NCBI GenBank assembly: GCA_003482905.1 | Contig: DMXM01000024.1 | Location: 1-31,670 of the forward strand | DNA: 31,670 nucleotides | Direction: 5' to 3' | Origin: Elusimicrobiota bacterium | GTDB taxonomy: Bacteria; Elusimicrobiota; Elusimicrobia; Elusimicrobiales; UBA9959 | Shown: positions 15,403 through 22,194 of the stretch, one piece after another | Layout: each line of letters starts with the position of its first letter | How positions within the stretch are numbered: the stretch's first letter is position 1 | Program-made: the position numbers and the translations under genes | The notes under the pieces: generated by a model | The model's input: only the letters and a program-made list of their open reading frames with translations | Told to the model about the DNA's origin: nothing | The model's database searches: none

Positions 15403-16539
15403 ATGAATAAGATAAATGCTTCCGTTCTGGTCATAGACGATCAGGAGGAAATGCTGGCGCTCTGCGTCAGTGTGATCAACGAGGTGGTCTCCGAAGTGGA
15501 AGAGGCCTCTTCCTCCACGGCCGCCCGCGCCGCTTTCCATAAAAGGACTTTCGACCTGGTGCTGACGGATATAAACCTGGATGACAAGGGTAACGGGGTG
15601 GCGCTGGCCAAGGAAATAAAGAGTATATCACCGGATACCAAGGTTATAATTATGACGGCGGATCCCACGCTGGAAACGGCCATAGGCGGCCTGAAGTCCG
15701 GCGCCGAGGATTATATTATCAAGCCCTTTTCCGCTGAATATTTATACAGCGTTATCCGCGGGGTATTCGATAAGGCGGCGCTTTCCTCAGAGCTGGCTAG
15801 GGAAAAAGCCATGAAGCATGAACTGGAGGACGCCTACGCCCAACTGAAGGCCTCCGAGAGCGCCAAAGACGCCTTTCTTTCGCGCGTCAACCACGAGCTG
15901 CGCACCCCGCTGGCCATAGCGCTGGCTTCCTCGGAACTGCTGGGGTCGCAGCTGGCGGAGGAGAAGCAGCGGGAATTGTGGCGGCGCAGCGACCGCGCGC
16001 TGAAGGGGCTGGAGCTGGAGATAGGCAAGCTGCTGCTTTATAGCGGTCTGCTTAAAGGCGAGATCCAGGTTGAGAAAAAAGATACGGACCTGGACGCCCT
16101 GCTTGAGGAGGCCTCCCGCGCCCTGAAATTCCTCTACGAGGACATGAGTATCGGCGTGACGTTCGCCCGCGAAGGAGAGCCGTATCATGTGTCCGCCGAC
16201 CCCAAGCTGTTGTCGGAGGTGTTCAAGCAACTGTTGGTCAACGGGGTTAAATTCAACAAGAAAGGCGGGAGCATCTCCGTGCGGTCGCATTATTCCGCCG
16301 AGCGGGTTCTCTTCTCTTTTTCCGACGACGGGTCCGGGGTCAGCGAAGAGGCGATGCCGCACTTGTTCGACAGTTTTTTCCAGGCCGCCGACTACCTTAC
16401 CCGCGAGGTGGGGGGGATAGGTCTGGGCCTGGCCACGGTGAAGCGGATAATGGACGCGCATGGCGGCGGAGTCTCCGCCCAGAAGAATCCCGGCGGCGGT
16501 ATGACCTTTGTCGTTTTCCTCTCGAAACATAACGTTTGA
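15403..16539 (+). CDS. Receiver - histidine kinase (soluble two-component protein)
   Basis: 378 aa, ATG behind a G6 ribosome-binding site; the longer upstream frame is not used. The N-terminal receiver has Asp12/Asp13 (VIDDQEE), phospho-acceptor Asp56 (LTDINL), Thr85 (IMTAD) and Lys107 (IIKPF). A coiled linker leads to a HisKA domain with His164 in RVNHELRTPL and a HATPase domain with N-box Asn280 (QLLVNGVKFN), DDGSG (308-312), LFDSFFQ and GIGLGLAT. There is no membrane segment, so the input is cytoplasmic, probably phosphorylation of its own receiver by another kinase. No DNA-binding partner lies nearby; the single-domain regulator at 4741 is one possible target. Confidence 0.95.
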   Translation: MNKINASVLVIDDQEEMLALCVSVINEVVSEVEEASSSTAARAAFHKRTFDLVLTDINLDDKGNGVALAKEIKSISPDTKVIIMTADPTLETAIGGLKSGAEDYIIKPFSAEYLYSVIRGVFDKAALSSELAREKAMKHELEDAYAQLKASESAKDAFLSRVNHELRTPLAIALASSELLGSQLAEEKQRELWRRSDRALKGLELEIGKLLLYSGLLKGEIQVEKKDTDLDALLEEASRALKFLYEDMSIGVTFAREGEPYHVSADPKLLSEVFKQLLVNGVKFNKKGGSISVRSHYSAERVLFSFSDDGSGVSEEAMPHLFDSFFQAADYLTREVGGIGLGLATVKRIMDAHGGGVSAQKNPGGGMTFVVFLSKHNV

Positions 16540-16757
16540 ATAACCTTTCCGTAATTTATAAACTATCCCTCGTCGTAATAAATAAGCGGCTGCGCACCTC
16601 TTCGGGAGGTTCAGCGCAGCGGCCAAGCGAAGCGCAGGAAGCAAGCGACGATATAACGGAGGGCAGAGCCCTCCTTGTGGAACACCGGGCGTCACCTTTA
16701 AAGCCCGGCGGTCAATCCGCCCCGAACGCTGTGCAGTGCGGGCGGGGTGTGACAGTG
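16540..16757. other. Structured non-coding region upstream of tRNA-Pro
   Basis: 218 bp without a credible gene. Four consecutive inverted repeats are visible: 16589-16620 (7-bp stem GCTGCGC/GCGCAGC enclosing a 5-bp stem), 16658-16674 (7-bp stem GGAGGGC/GCCCTCC, 3-nt loop), 16685-16708 (6-bp stem CCGGGC/GCCCGG) and 16707-16721 (5-bp stem GGCGG/CCGCC). A purine-rich AAGCGAAGCGCAGGAAGCAA stretch (from 16625) separates the first two. The start (16540-16585) is AT-rich and could hold a promoter. I recognise no known RNA family. It may be an RNA gene or part of the tRNA leader. Confidence 0.45.
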
Positions 16758-16829
16758 CGGGGCATAGTGAAATGGTTCTCACGCGTGCTTTGGGAGCATG
16801 AGTTCCGGGTCCGATTCCCGGTGCCCCGA
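16758..16829 (+). tRNA. tRNA-Pro(UGG)
   Basis: 72 nt without CCA. Acceptor CGGGGCA pairs perfectly with TGCCCCG, with the C1-G72 pair typical of bacterial tRNA-Pro. D stem GTGA/TCAC, anticodon stem CGTGC/GCATG with loop TTTGGGA (anticodon TGG, G37), T stem CCGGG/CCCGG. The discriminator is A and the genome does not encode CCA here. The T loop reads TCCGATT, so position 55 is C instead of the nearly universal T. All stems are intact, so it should fold normally. Confidence 0.93.
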
Positions 16830-16857
16830 TAGATTTCCGGATTAGCGGTAAAATTTA

Positions 16858-16863
16858 TATAAT
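16858..16863 (+). promoter_or_regulatory. -10 element upstream of tRNA-Gln
   Basis: A perfect TATAAT 18 bp before the mature tRNA-Gln 5' end, in an AT-rich spacer between the two tRNA genes. No good -35 is seen. It suggests tRNA-Gln has its own promoter rather than being only co-transcribed with tRNA-Pro. Confidence 0.5.
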
Positions 16864-16881
16864 AGTAGCGGCAGTACTTGT

Positions 16882-16955
16882 ACCGGGATGGTGTAACGGT
16901 AGCACAAGGGACTCTGAATCCCTTTGTCTAGGTTCAAATCCTAGTCCCGGTGCCA
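16882..16955 (+). tRNA. tRNA-Gln(CUG)
   Basis: 74 nt with an encoded CCA. Acceptor ACCGGGA pairs with TCCCGGT, discriminator G. D arm GTG/CAC, anticodon stem AGGGA/TCCCT with loop CTCTGAA (anticodon CTG), T arm CTAGG-TTCAAAT-CCTAG. Every stem is perfect. Unlike the neighbouring tRNA-Pro, CCA is encoded. A terminator follows 7 bp downstream, and 14 nt of its 3' half recur at 17121. Confidence 0.96.
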
Positions 16956-16961
16956 AAATTT

Positions 16962-16985
16962 AAAACCCCCGCCAGGGGGTTTTTT
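16962..16985 (+). terminator. Intrinsic terminator after tRNA-Gln
   Basis: Stem AAAACCCCC / GGGGGTTTT with loop GCCA, followed by a T run (T6 in total from 16980). It is placed just after the tRNA-Gln CCA end and is a textbook rho-independent terminator for the tRNA transcript. Confidence 0.9.
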
Positions 16986-17000
16986 CATGGCGCCGGGACA

Positions 17001-17022
17001 GCACGCCATAATTATGGCGTGC
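17001..17022. repeat. 22-bp perfect palindrome
   Basis: Each half reads GCACGCCATAA and its complement, with no central spacer. It is too far from a coding start to be an obvious operator (over 200 bp before the next gene) and has no T run. It may be a binding site for a dimeric protein or part of the repeat element described at 16935-17134. Confidence 0.6.
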
Positions 17023-17134
17023 GTTAGGATTTGAAAGCCGGACCTGCGAGGGCAGCAGCCCGCAGCAGGGAGGCGGGGTCGCAGGCGCCGACGAGCGACG
17101 GCGAGGAGGCGACCTGTGACCAAATCCTAGTCCC

Positions 17135-17224
17135 ATGCGGGGATAGAGGGCTCTTGCATCTCCCGTGGTGGAAATAGCTATATTATAAGCGTCTTCTATA
17201 CATTGGAAAGGCTATGGCATCAAC
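17135..17224. other. Leader of the following membrane-protein gene
   Basis: This stretch has two AT-rich blocks (around 17176-17188 and 17195-17203) that could be -10 regions, without a convincing -35. A GGAAAGG at 17205-17211 is too far from the ATG at 17225 for a normal ribosome-binding site. Nothing else is recognised. Confidence 0.3.
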
Positions 17225-18973
17225 ATGGTGAAATCGGTCATGGAACAAGCCCTCACGCTGTGGGGCTCGCCCGGGGTCCAGGAACTGCTGTCCCCGGTCA
17301 GGACGCTCAGCAGTATCAGCGCCATGTTCTGGATGCTGGCGCGCCTGGCGGACGGGGTAATGGCCGCGCTCAAACGCCTACTGCCCGAGGGGGTCAGCAT
17401 CCTGCTGAGCATCCTCTATTTTATAGCTTTGTCGGTCGTCTACGCGGCCATGATGTTCTACCCGGCCTTCGAGGGGCAGTGGCATCCGTCCCTGATCTGG
17501 CGCGAGGTTTTCGGGCTGTTCTTCATGTATATTATGCTTTGCGTCACCTTCACGGACCTTTCCACCAGGCGCCTAAAGCCTCTAGCCGAGCCCGGTTTCT
17601 TCTTCGGGGTTAGCACCTACTTGTTCCTGGTCATGGTCCCCGCCCTGGTTCGTCAGCCGGTTCTTGCTGAATTGCACCGCGTGCTTCAGCTGTTCGCCGC
17701 TGGCGGCTGGGGCAACGTTATGACCGTGCTGACGATTCTGGTGCTGGTCTGGTCGCTGATTTTTCGGGCGGTTTTCGGGATCGCCTTCAGCCTGGGGCCG
17801 CTGCTCTATAGCCTGCGGTCAATCAAGGCGCCGTTCATCCGCCACGGTAGCCAGGCACGGTCTGCCGGCGGGGACGTGTCTTTGGGCCATTCCTGGCTTG
17901 TATTGTCGTTGCTTATTGGGGGGGCTTGCTTTGCCGCGTACTGCTGGCCGCAGATCCGCGCCGCCGGAGCGGCCGCTGTCCCGGCCATCCGTAGCCGGGC
18001 AAGATCACCCGAAGCCGCGTCGGCCGCGGCCAGGCTGTGGCGGGTTCTGCCCGCCGTCTCCTTCACTACGGTGAATTCCCTGCCGCGCCGGGGCCCCGTG
18101 GCCGTGCTGTCCCGCCCGGTCTTTCGTCGCCTGCTCTCCGCGGCGGACGAGGAAGACCGGTGGCTCGCGGCCGCGGCTCTCGACAGGGTGGACCCGGACT
18201 TCCGCATATCTCAGGCCGGGCTTTTTCGCTCCACCGCCGCGGCGTCCGCGCCCTGCGTCTGGAAGGGGCAGGCCTTCCGGGTGCTGATGCGGCCGCTGCC
18301 GGGCGACGATCCTGCTAAGACCCGTACCTACTGGATATTAGACGATCATGGCGTACATTTCAGCGGGCTGGGCCCCGGAGAGTTTCAGCCTGTGGCCGGC
18401 AGCGCGGGCTGCGCCGTGGCGGTATTCGGTTCAGCGGGCGGCACGGTGCTGCTGCCCTTTACCGAGGCGCCTCAGGCGCCAGGCGCCGCGCCGCACCTCT
18501 GGCTGGCGGCGTATGACCCGGTACGCAGGAAGGTCCTGGCCGCGACGCGCGCGGGGGAGAACGCGTCCGGTAACTTCGAGCTATCCGCCATGGCGGAGGA
18601 TGTGGGCTGGGCGGACGCGCCGGTGAGCACCGGGCCCGTGGGCTGCAGCCGCGCCTGCGGCAAAGTGCTGGGCAGCCCGGTCCTTTCTTTGGCCACCAGG
18701 CCACTGGTGGAATACCGCAGCGCCAGCGTAGAGGACGGGGACATAAGGATAATGCCCCGCTCCGGCCTTACGTTCGCGCGCAGCGGCCTGGGCCGGATCT
18801 ACCTGACCCTGCCTATATTCGAACTGACATTTCAATTCGACCCTGTTGCTGGATTTCTGAACCGCTGGTATCGCCTGGCCAGGCTCTCCGACGGCCGGCA
18901 GTGCGTCAGCGTCGCGTTAGCCCCGAAACTTCCCGGCCTTGAGCGGGACGATAACTGGGACTGCGACCGTTGA
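17225..18973 (+). CDS. Unrecognised multi-pass membrane protein with large C-terminal domain
   Basis: 582 aa; I do not recognise the family. The N-terminal half carries about six hydrophobic helices (SILLSILYFIALSVVYAAMMF; FGLFFMYIMLCVTF; FFFGVSTYLFLVMVPALV; VMTVLTILVLVWSLIFRAVFGIAF; SWLVLSLLIGGACFAAY). The rest, from about 245, is soluble and beta-rich, with short repeats such as TYWILDDHGVHFSGLGPGEF, CAVAVFGSAGGTVLLPF and HLWLAAYDPVRRKVLAATRAG that could be propeller-like blades. ATG 17225 has no close ribosome-binding site, so the start is uncertain. It is a single-gene unit between the tRNA block and a degraded region. Codon composition matches the neighbours, so recent transfer is not indicated. 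Confidence 0.7.
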   Translation: MVKSVMEQALTLWGSPGVQELLSPVRTLSSISAMFWMLARLADGVMAALKRLLPEGVSILLSILYFIALSVVYAAMMFYPAFEGQWHPSLIWREVFGLFFMYIMLCVTFTDLSTRRLKPLAEPGFFFGVSTYLFLVMVPALVRQPVLAELHRVLQLFAAGGWGNVMTVLTILVLVWSLIFRAVFGIAFSLGPLLYSLRSIKAPFIRHGSQARSAGGDVSLGHSWLVLSLLIGGACFAAYCWPQIRAAGAAAVPAIRSRARSPEAASAAARLWRVLPAVSFTTVNSLPRRGPVAVLSRPVFRRLLSAADEEDRWLAAAALDRVDPDFRISQAGLFRSTAAASAPCVWKGQAFRVLMRPLPGDDPAKTRTYWILDDHGVHFSGLGPGEFQPVAGSAGCAVAVFGSAGGTVLLPFTEAPQAPGAAPHLWLAAYDPVRRKVLAATRAGENASGNFELSAMAEDVGWADAPVSTGPVGCSRACGKVLGSPVLSLATRPLVEYRSASVEDGDIRIMPRSGLTFARSGLGRIYLTLPIFELTFQFDPVAGFLNRWYRLARLSDGRQCVSVALAPKLPGLERDDNWDCDR

Positions 18974-19034
18974 CACCTGCCCGGACGGTCCGATAAAAAT
19001 TACAAAATAGGCGGTCTCGGGTTTCAGTCCCCGG

Positions 19035-19184
19035 TTATTTGCCGCGAAGGAGCAAGGCCTGGAGGCGGGCGCTGACCTTGTTCACGTCGAAAGGCTTGGT
19101 GATGTGGTCGTCCGCGCCGCAGTTCATGGCCTCTAACCGGCGCTGTTCGCCGGGAAAAGGCAACCGGCCTGTTCCCAGTAGTAC
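19035..19184 (-). pseudogene. C-terminal fragment of a response-regulator receiver domain
   Basis: A 49-codon frame ending in TAA reads VLLGTGRLPF, then EAMNCGADDHITKPFDVNKV and a final helix ARLQALLLRGK. This is the last two-fifths of a CheY-like receiver (strand 4 to helix 5), including the conserved Lys of the KPF motif. The acidic pocket and phospho-Asp part are absent; immediately upstream on the minus strand is the 55-bp palindrome. No start codon or ribosome-binding site fits. It is therefore a remnant, probably broken by insertion or deletion at the palindrome. Its nearest intact relatives in the window are the receivers at 4741 and 15403, but it is not an exact copy of either. Confidence 0.75.
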
Positions 19185-19207
19185 ATTGTAGATAAAAAAG
19201 GGGAAAT

Positions 19208-19262
19208 GGAAATGGGGACAGGCTACTTTTTCGCAATGAAAAAGTAGCCTGTCCCCATTTCC
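19208..19262. repeat. 55-bp perfect inverted repeat (REP/MITE-like hairpin)
   Basis: Two 25-bp arms (19208-19232 and 19238-19262) are exact reverse complements around the loop GCAAT. The arm contains AATGGGGACAGGCTACTTTT. The GGGGACAGGC core is, from memory, like palindromes linked to REP-associated tyrosine transposases (IS200-like) in several phyla; this is not checked. It sits where the receiver fragment loses its upstream half, so it may mark the insertion that broke the gene. No target-site duplication is obvious. Confidence 0.75.
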
Positions 19263-19376
19263 GGTTCGGCGAGGGCTGGGATTTCACTGAGGCCTGTTAT
19301 TTGGTATCGTTGAACTGTGGTGGAGCGTGGCCAGGCCGAAATTTCAGGGCATTTGGTAGACCAGAGGATGGATAAT

Positions 19377-20573
19377 ATGATCATAGTAAAACGGGCCTTA
19401 TCGATAATATTCGCCGCGGCAGCAGGTTGCGCCGTGTTCGCCGGAACCGCCGCGGCCGGAGAGCTGGACGTCCGGATGGCCAAGATAGTAAAGACGTTCA
19501 CGCGCGCCGCCGCCGACGCGGGGGTGAGCACGGCCACGCTGGCGGTGCTGCCTTTCCAGACCGACAAGAAGCTGGCCGAAAAAAGGGTGAACCACGCCTG
19601 CGCCGAGATCCTTTCCAGCCGCCTCGTGGAGACTAAAACTTTTACGGTGACCGAAAGGGCCCGGCTTGAGGAAATAATGCAGGAGCAGCGGCTGGGCCTG
19701 AGCGGCGCGGTGGAAAGCGCAACGGCCGCCAGGGTGGGGAAACTTTCCGGGGCGCGGCTGGTTATCCTGGGCAGCGTATCGCGCCTGGGCGCTAATTACC
19801 ATTTGAGCACGGAAATGGTGGACTCCGAAACCGGGGAGATATTGGCTTCGGACGTGACCGAAGTGGCCGTAGAGGTCTTCGACAAGGACGCCTCCAAATA
19901 CATAACGGAAGTGCCGGAATACGACGCGATAGGTATATACCTTGCCGGCGGCTGCGGTCCGGTCAGCTATGAAAAACCTTCACTTGTGACGAATGCCGGG
20001 AGCGGGGTGACGCTTACGCCCGTAAAAACGGACATCTCATACGGCTATATGGGGTTGGGGCTGCGTTATCTTCTCTCCCCGAAGTGGATGGTGGACGCCG
20101 CTTACTTCCCCAGCGTAGTATTCGGCGGTTCGAACGGGACCATAGCCACCGGGCTTGACCCCGCGGGCCCTCCGATGACCAACGTTAACAATCCTGAAAG
20201 TTATGAGACTACGATGTTCAGACTGCTCATCGACCGGACGCTGCCGGTCTCGCGCCTTTTCAAGGCGCACGCCGCCGTAGGAATAACGCAATTCCCCCAG
20301 TTCAAAGCCGATGAGGTCATAGTGAATAACGGGGGGGCGTCTACGCCGGTGACGATAAGGACCAGCAACAGCAAGACGGCCCTGACCACTTTCAGGCTGG
20401 GGTTGGAGTGGAAGCCTAAACCCCGCTTCGGCTGGTCCATTTCGGGGCTGTACTATCTCGGTAAAATGACAGCCAGGACCACGGCGATATTCCCCGACAG
20501 GGGCACGGCGGTCATACAGAAATACGAGACGCGGCCCTTCGCCGCGGAGACATACCTTTCTCTCTATTTCTAA
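19377..20573 (+). CDS. CsgG-like N-terminal domain fused to predicted outer-membrane barrel
   Basis: 398 aa from ATG 19377 (GAGGATGG ribosome-binding site; an ATG 9 bases upstream abuts it and is less likely). The signal peptide MIIVKRALSIIFAAAAGCAVFAGTAAAG lacks an obvious lipobox. Residues 50-170 match the CsgG/FlgO-type fold: TLAVLPFQTDKKLAEKR, VTERARLEEIMQEQRLGLSG, KLSGARLVILGSVSRLG. From about 195 the sequence is alternating beta structure ending in ETYLSLYF, with a C-terminal Phe typical of outer-membrane barrels. CsgG forms a secretion pore in curli systems, but no curli genes are near, so the role is open. It has its own gap on both sides, so it is probably monocistronic. Confidence 0.78.
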   Translation: MIIVKRALSIIFAAAAGCAVFAGTAAAGELDVRMAKIVKTFTRAAADAGVSTATLAVLPFQTDKKLAEKRVNHACAEILSSRLVETKTFTVTERARLEEIMQEQRLGLSGAVESATAARVGKLSGARLVILGSVSRLGANYHLSTEMVDSETGEILASDVTEVAVEVFDKDASKYITEVPEYDAIGIYLAGGCGPVSYEKPSLVTNAGSGVTLTPVKTDISYGYMGLGLRYLLSPKWMVDAAYFPSVVFGGSNGTIATGLDPAGPPMTNVNNPESYETTMFRLLIDRTLPVSRLFKAHAAVGITQFPQFKADEVIVNNGGASTPVTIRTSNSKTALTTFRLGLEWKPKPRFGWSISGLYYLGKMTARTTAIFPDRGTAVIQKYETRPFAAETYLSLYF

Positions 20574-20658
20574 AGGAACACCTCAACGAGCGTCTCTTTC
20601 CTTGCCGGCATAGTCCGACCCCTGCTGTTCTGGCGGCCGGCCGGGCATAAATATTTTC

Positions 20659-20664
20659 TACAAT
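20659..20664 (+). promoter_or_regulatory. -10 element directly before the MscS-CNB gene
   Basis: TACAAT, 6 nt before the ATG at 20671. There is no Shine-Dalgarno in the interval and no clear -35. The spacing predicts a leaderless transcript. Confidence 0.55.
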
Positions 20665-20670
20665 ATACGT

Positions 20671-22185
20671 ATGCAAAATATTTCCGCCCTCTTCGGCCCC
20701 TGGATAATAGGTTTTTACGCGGTCATTTTTATTTCCCTGGCTTTCCTCTACCGCGCCGCCCCGGTTTCACATAAAAGGCTCGGCTTTACCGCTTTTCTGT
20801 CGCTGTTTTCCATAGCCGGCCTTCTGGCCGTCAAATTCATGGGCGGGGCCTCGTCGGGAGGCCACATAAAACTGCTCGAGATCACGGCGCGTCTGCTTGC
20901 CGTTATCGCCGCCATAAACGTGGCCGGCGTTTTCGCTTTCTCCCTTATCCTCCCTAAAGTCAGAGCGGGGATCTCTAAATTTGTGGAGGACCTGGTATTG
21001 GCCGGCGCTTATGCGGTGGGAGGGCTGGCGGTAATTTCCGCCTCCGGCGCCAACCTGAGCGGCATACTGGCCACTTCCGCCGTGGTAACCGGCGTGGTGG
21101 CTTTCTCCCTGCAGGACACGCTCGGTAATATAATCGGCGGCATGGTGCTGCACCTTGAGAGCTCTTTCATGCCCGGCGACTGGATCGGGGTGGAGAAATA
21201 CGAGGGGATAGTGCGCGAGGTCCGCTGGCGCCAGACCACGCTGGAAACGCTCGACGGCGACCTGGTGGTCATCCCCAATATCATTCTTATGAAAAGCCCG
21301 GTCACCGTACTGGGCCGGGCGCAGGGAAATACCCGCTTCCGCGCGGTCGCTTTCAACGTCTATTACGACAGGACCCCCGGGGAAGTGACGGGGGCCGTGG
21401 ACCAGGCGTTGCGGGAAGATCCGCCCGCCTGCGTGGCCGCTTCCCCGGAGCCCTATACCGCCGTCAAGGAATTCCGGCCCGGTTGCGTGGTATATGAGGT
21501 CCGCTACTATCTTTCCGATCTTTCCCTGCCGGGGCGCACGGACTCCAACGTTCTCGCCAAGGTCTATTACGCGCTTTCGCGCGCCGGCATTAAGCTCTCC
21601 ATACAGTCCAGGTCGGTGGTGGTGGCGGAGGGGGCCGAAGTAGCCGCGGAGCGCAGCATTAAGACGGAACAGGACCGCCGCCTGGCCGCCCTGAAAGGGG
21701 TGGACGTCTTTCAGGCGCTGACGCAAAACGAAATGATCATTCTGGCGGGCTTGCTCAAACCCACCCCTTTTGCCGGCGGGGAGATGATAATGAAGCAGGG
21801 GACAATGGCGGATTGGCTTTATATAATTTACGCGGGCAAGGCCGAGGTCCGGCTTTACTCCGGCTCGCGCGGTTCCTACCGGGCCGTCAAAACGCTCGGC
21901 CCAGGCGATTTCCTCGGCGAGATGGGGCTGCTGACCGGCGAGCCGCGCTCGGCTTCCGCGGCGGCCGTCGGTGACGTAAGTTGCTACCGGCTGGACCGGG
22001 AAGGTTTCCGCGGCGTGCTCGCCAGCCGCCCGGAAATAGCGGAGTCCATAGCGGCCCTGCTCGCCAAAAGGCGCGTGGAGCTGGCCGCCGCAAAAGAACA
22101 TCTGGCCGGCGAAAGCGCTCTGCGGGCCCTGGGCACCGAACAGCGCGACCTGCTCTCGAAAATAAGGAATTTCTTCAGGCTATAG
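20671..22185 (+). CDS. MscS-family channel with cyclic-nucleotide-binding domain
   Basis: 504 aa. Three or more N-terminal helices lead to the MscS pore helix and beta domain (ILATSAVVTGVVAFSLQDTLGNIIGGMVLHLESSFMPGDWIGV, about 132-174; VRWRQTTLETLDGDLVVIPNIIL). Residues about 345-470 form a CAP-type cyclic-nucleotide domain with the phosphate-binding cassette LGEMGLLTGEPRSASA; both the Glu (about 417) and the Arg (about 426) needed for cyclic nucleotide binding are kept. This is the architecture of bacterial cyclic-nucleotide-gated (bCNG) members of the MscS superfamily. A ligand-controlled ion channel in the inner membrane is inferred. It converges with hrpB with only 9 bp between stops. Confidence 0.93.
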   Translation: MQNISALFGPWIIGFYAVIFISLAFLYRAAPVSHKRLGFTAFLSLFSIAGLLAVKFMGGASSGGHIKLLEITARLLAVIAAINVAGVFAFSLILPKVRAGISKFVEDLVLAGAYAVGGLAVISASGANLSGILATSAVVTGVVAFSLQDTLGNIIGGMVLHLESSFMPGDWIGVEKYEGIVREVRWRQTTLETLDGDLVVIPNIILMKSPVTVLGRAQGNTRFRAVAFNVYYDRTPGEVTGAVDQALREDPPACVAASPEPYTAVKEFRPGCVVYEVRYYLSDLSLPGRTDSNVLAKVYYALSRAGIKLSIQSRSVVVAEGAEVAAERSIKTEQDRRLAALKGVDVFQALTQNEMIILAGLLKPTPFAGGEMIMKQGTMADWLYIIYAGKAEVRLYSGSRGSYRAVKTLGPGDFLGEMGLLTGEPRSASAAAVGDVSCYRLDREGFRGVLASRPEIAESIAALLAKRRVELAAAKEHLAGESALRALGTEQRDLLSKIRNFFRL

Positions 22186-22194
22186 TAGTAAAAA

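Larger units (their letters stand above)
16935..17134. repeat. Duplicated tRNA-Gln 3' segment enclosing palindromes (possible small mobile element)
   Basis: CAAATCCTAGTCCC occurs inside tRNA-Gln (16935-16948) and again, exactly, at 17121-17134, 186 bp later. Between them lie the terminator, a 22-bp palindrome, and an inverted copy of the same tRNA segment (TAGGATTTGAA at 17025-17035, the reverse complement of tRNA bases 16933-16943). The 9-bp ends TAGGATTTG (17025) and CAAATCCTA (17121) enclose GC-rich hairpins, including GGGC/GCCC at 17050-17061 and GGTCGC/GCGACC around 17077-17114. Direct repeats of a tRNA 3' end are what tRNA-targeting integration leaves, but no integrase or gene is inside. 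Confidence 0.5.
18974..19316. other. Decayed intergenic region
   Basis: 343 bp between the membrane protein and the CsgG-domain gene. It contains the receiver-domain fragment (19035-19184) and the 55-bp palindrome (19208-19262). The remaining bases hold no gene I can support. Confidence 0.7.

Noticed and set aside
20767..22101. 444-codon frame antisense to the MscS-CNB gene
   Set aside because: A shadow of a clear gene; His/Gly/Arg-rich composition without domains.
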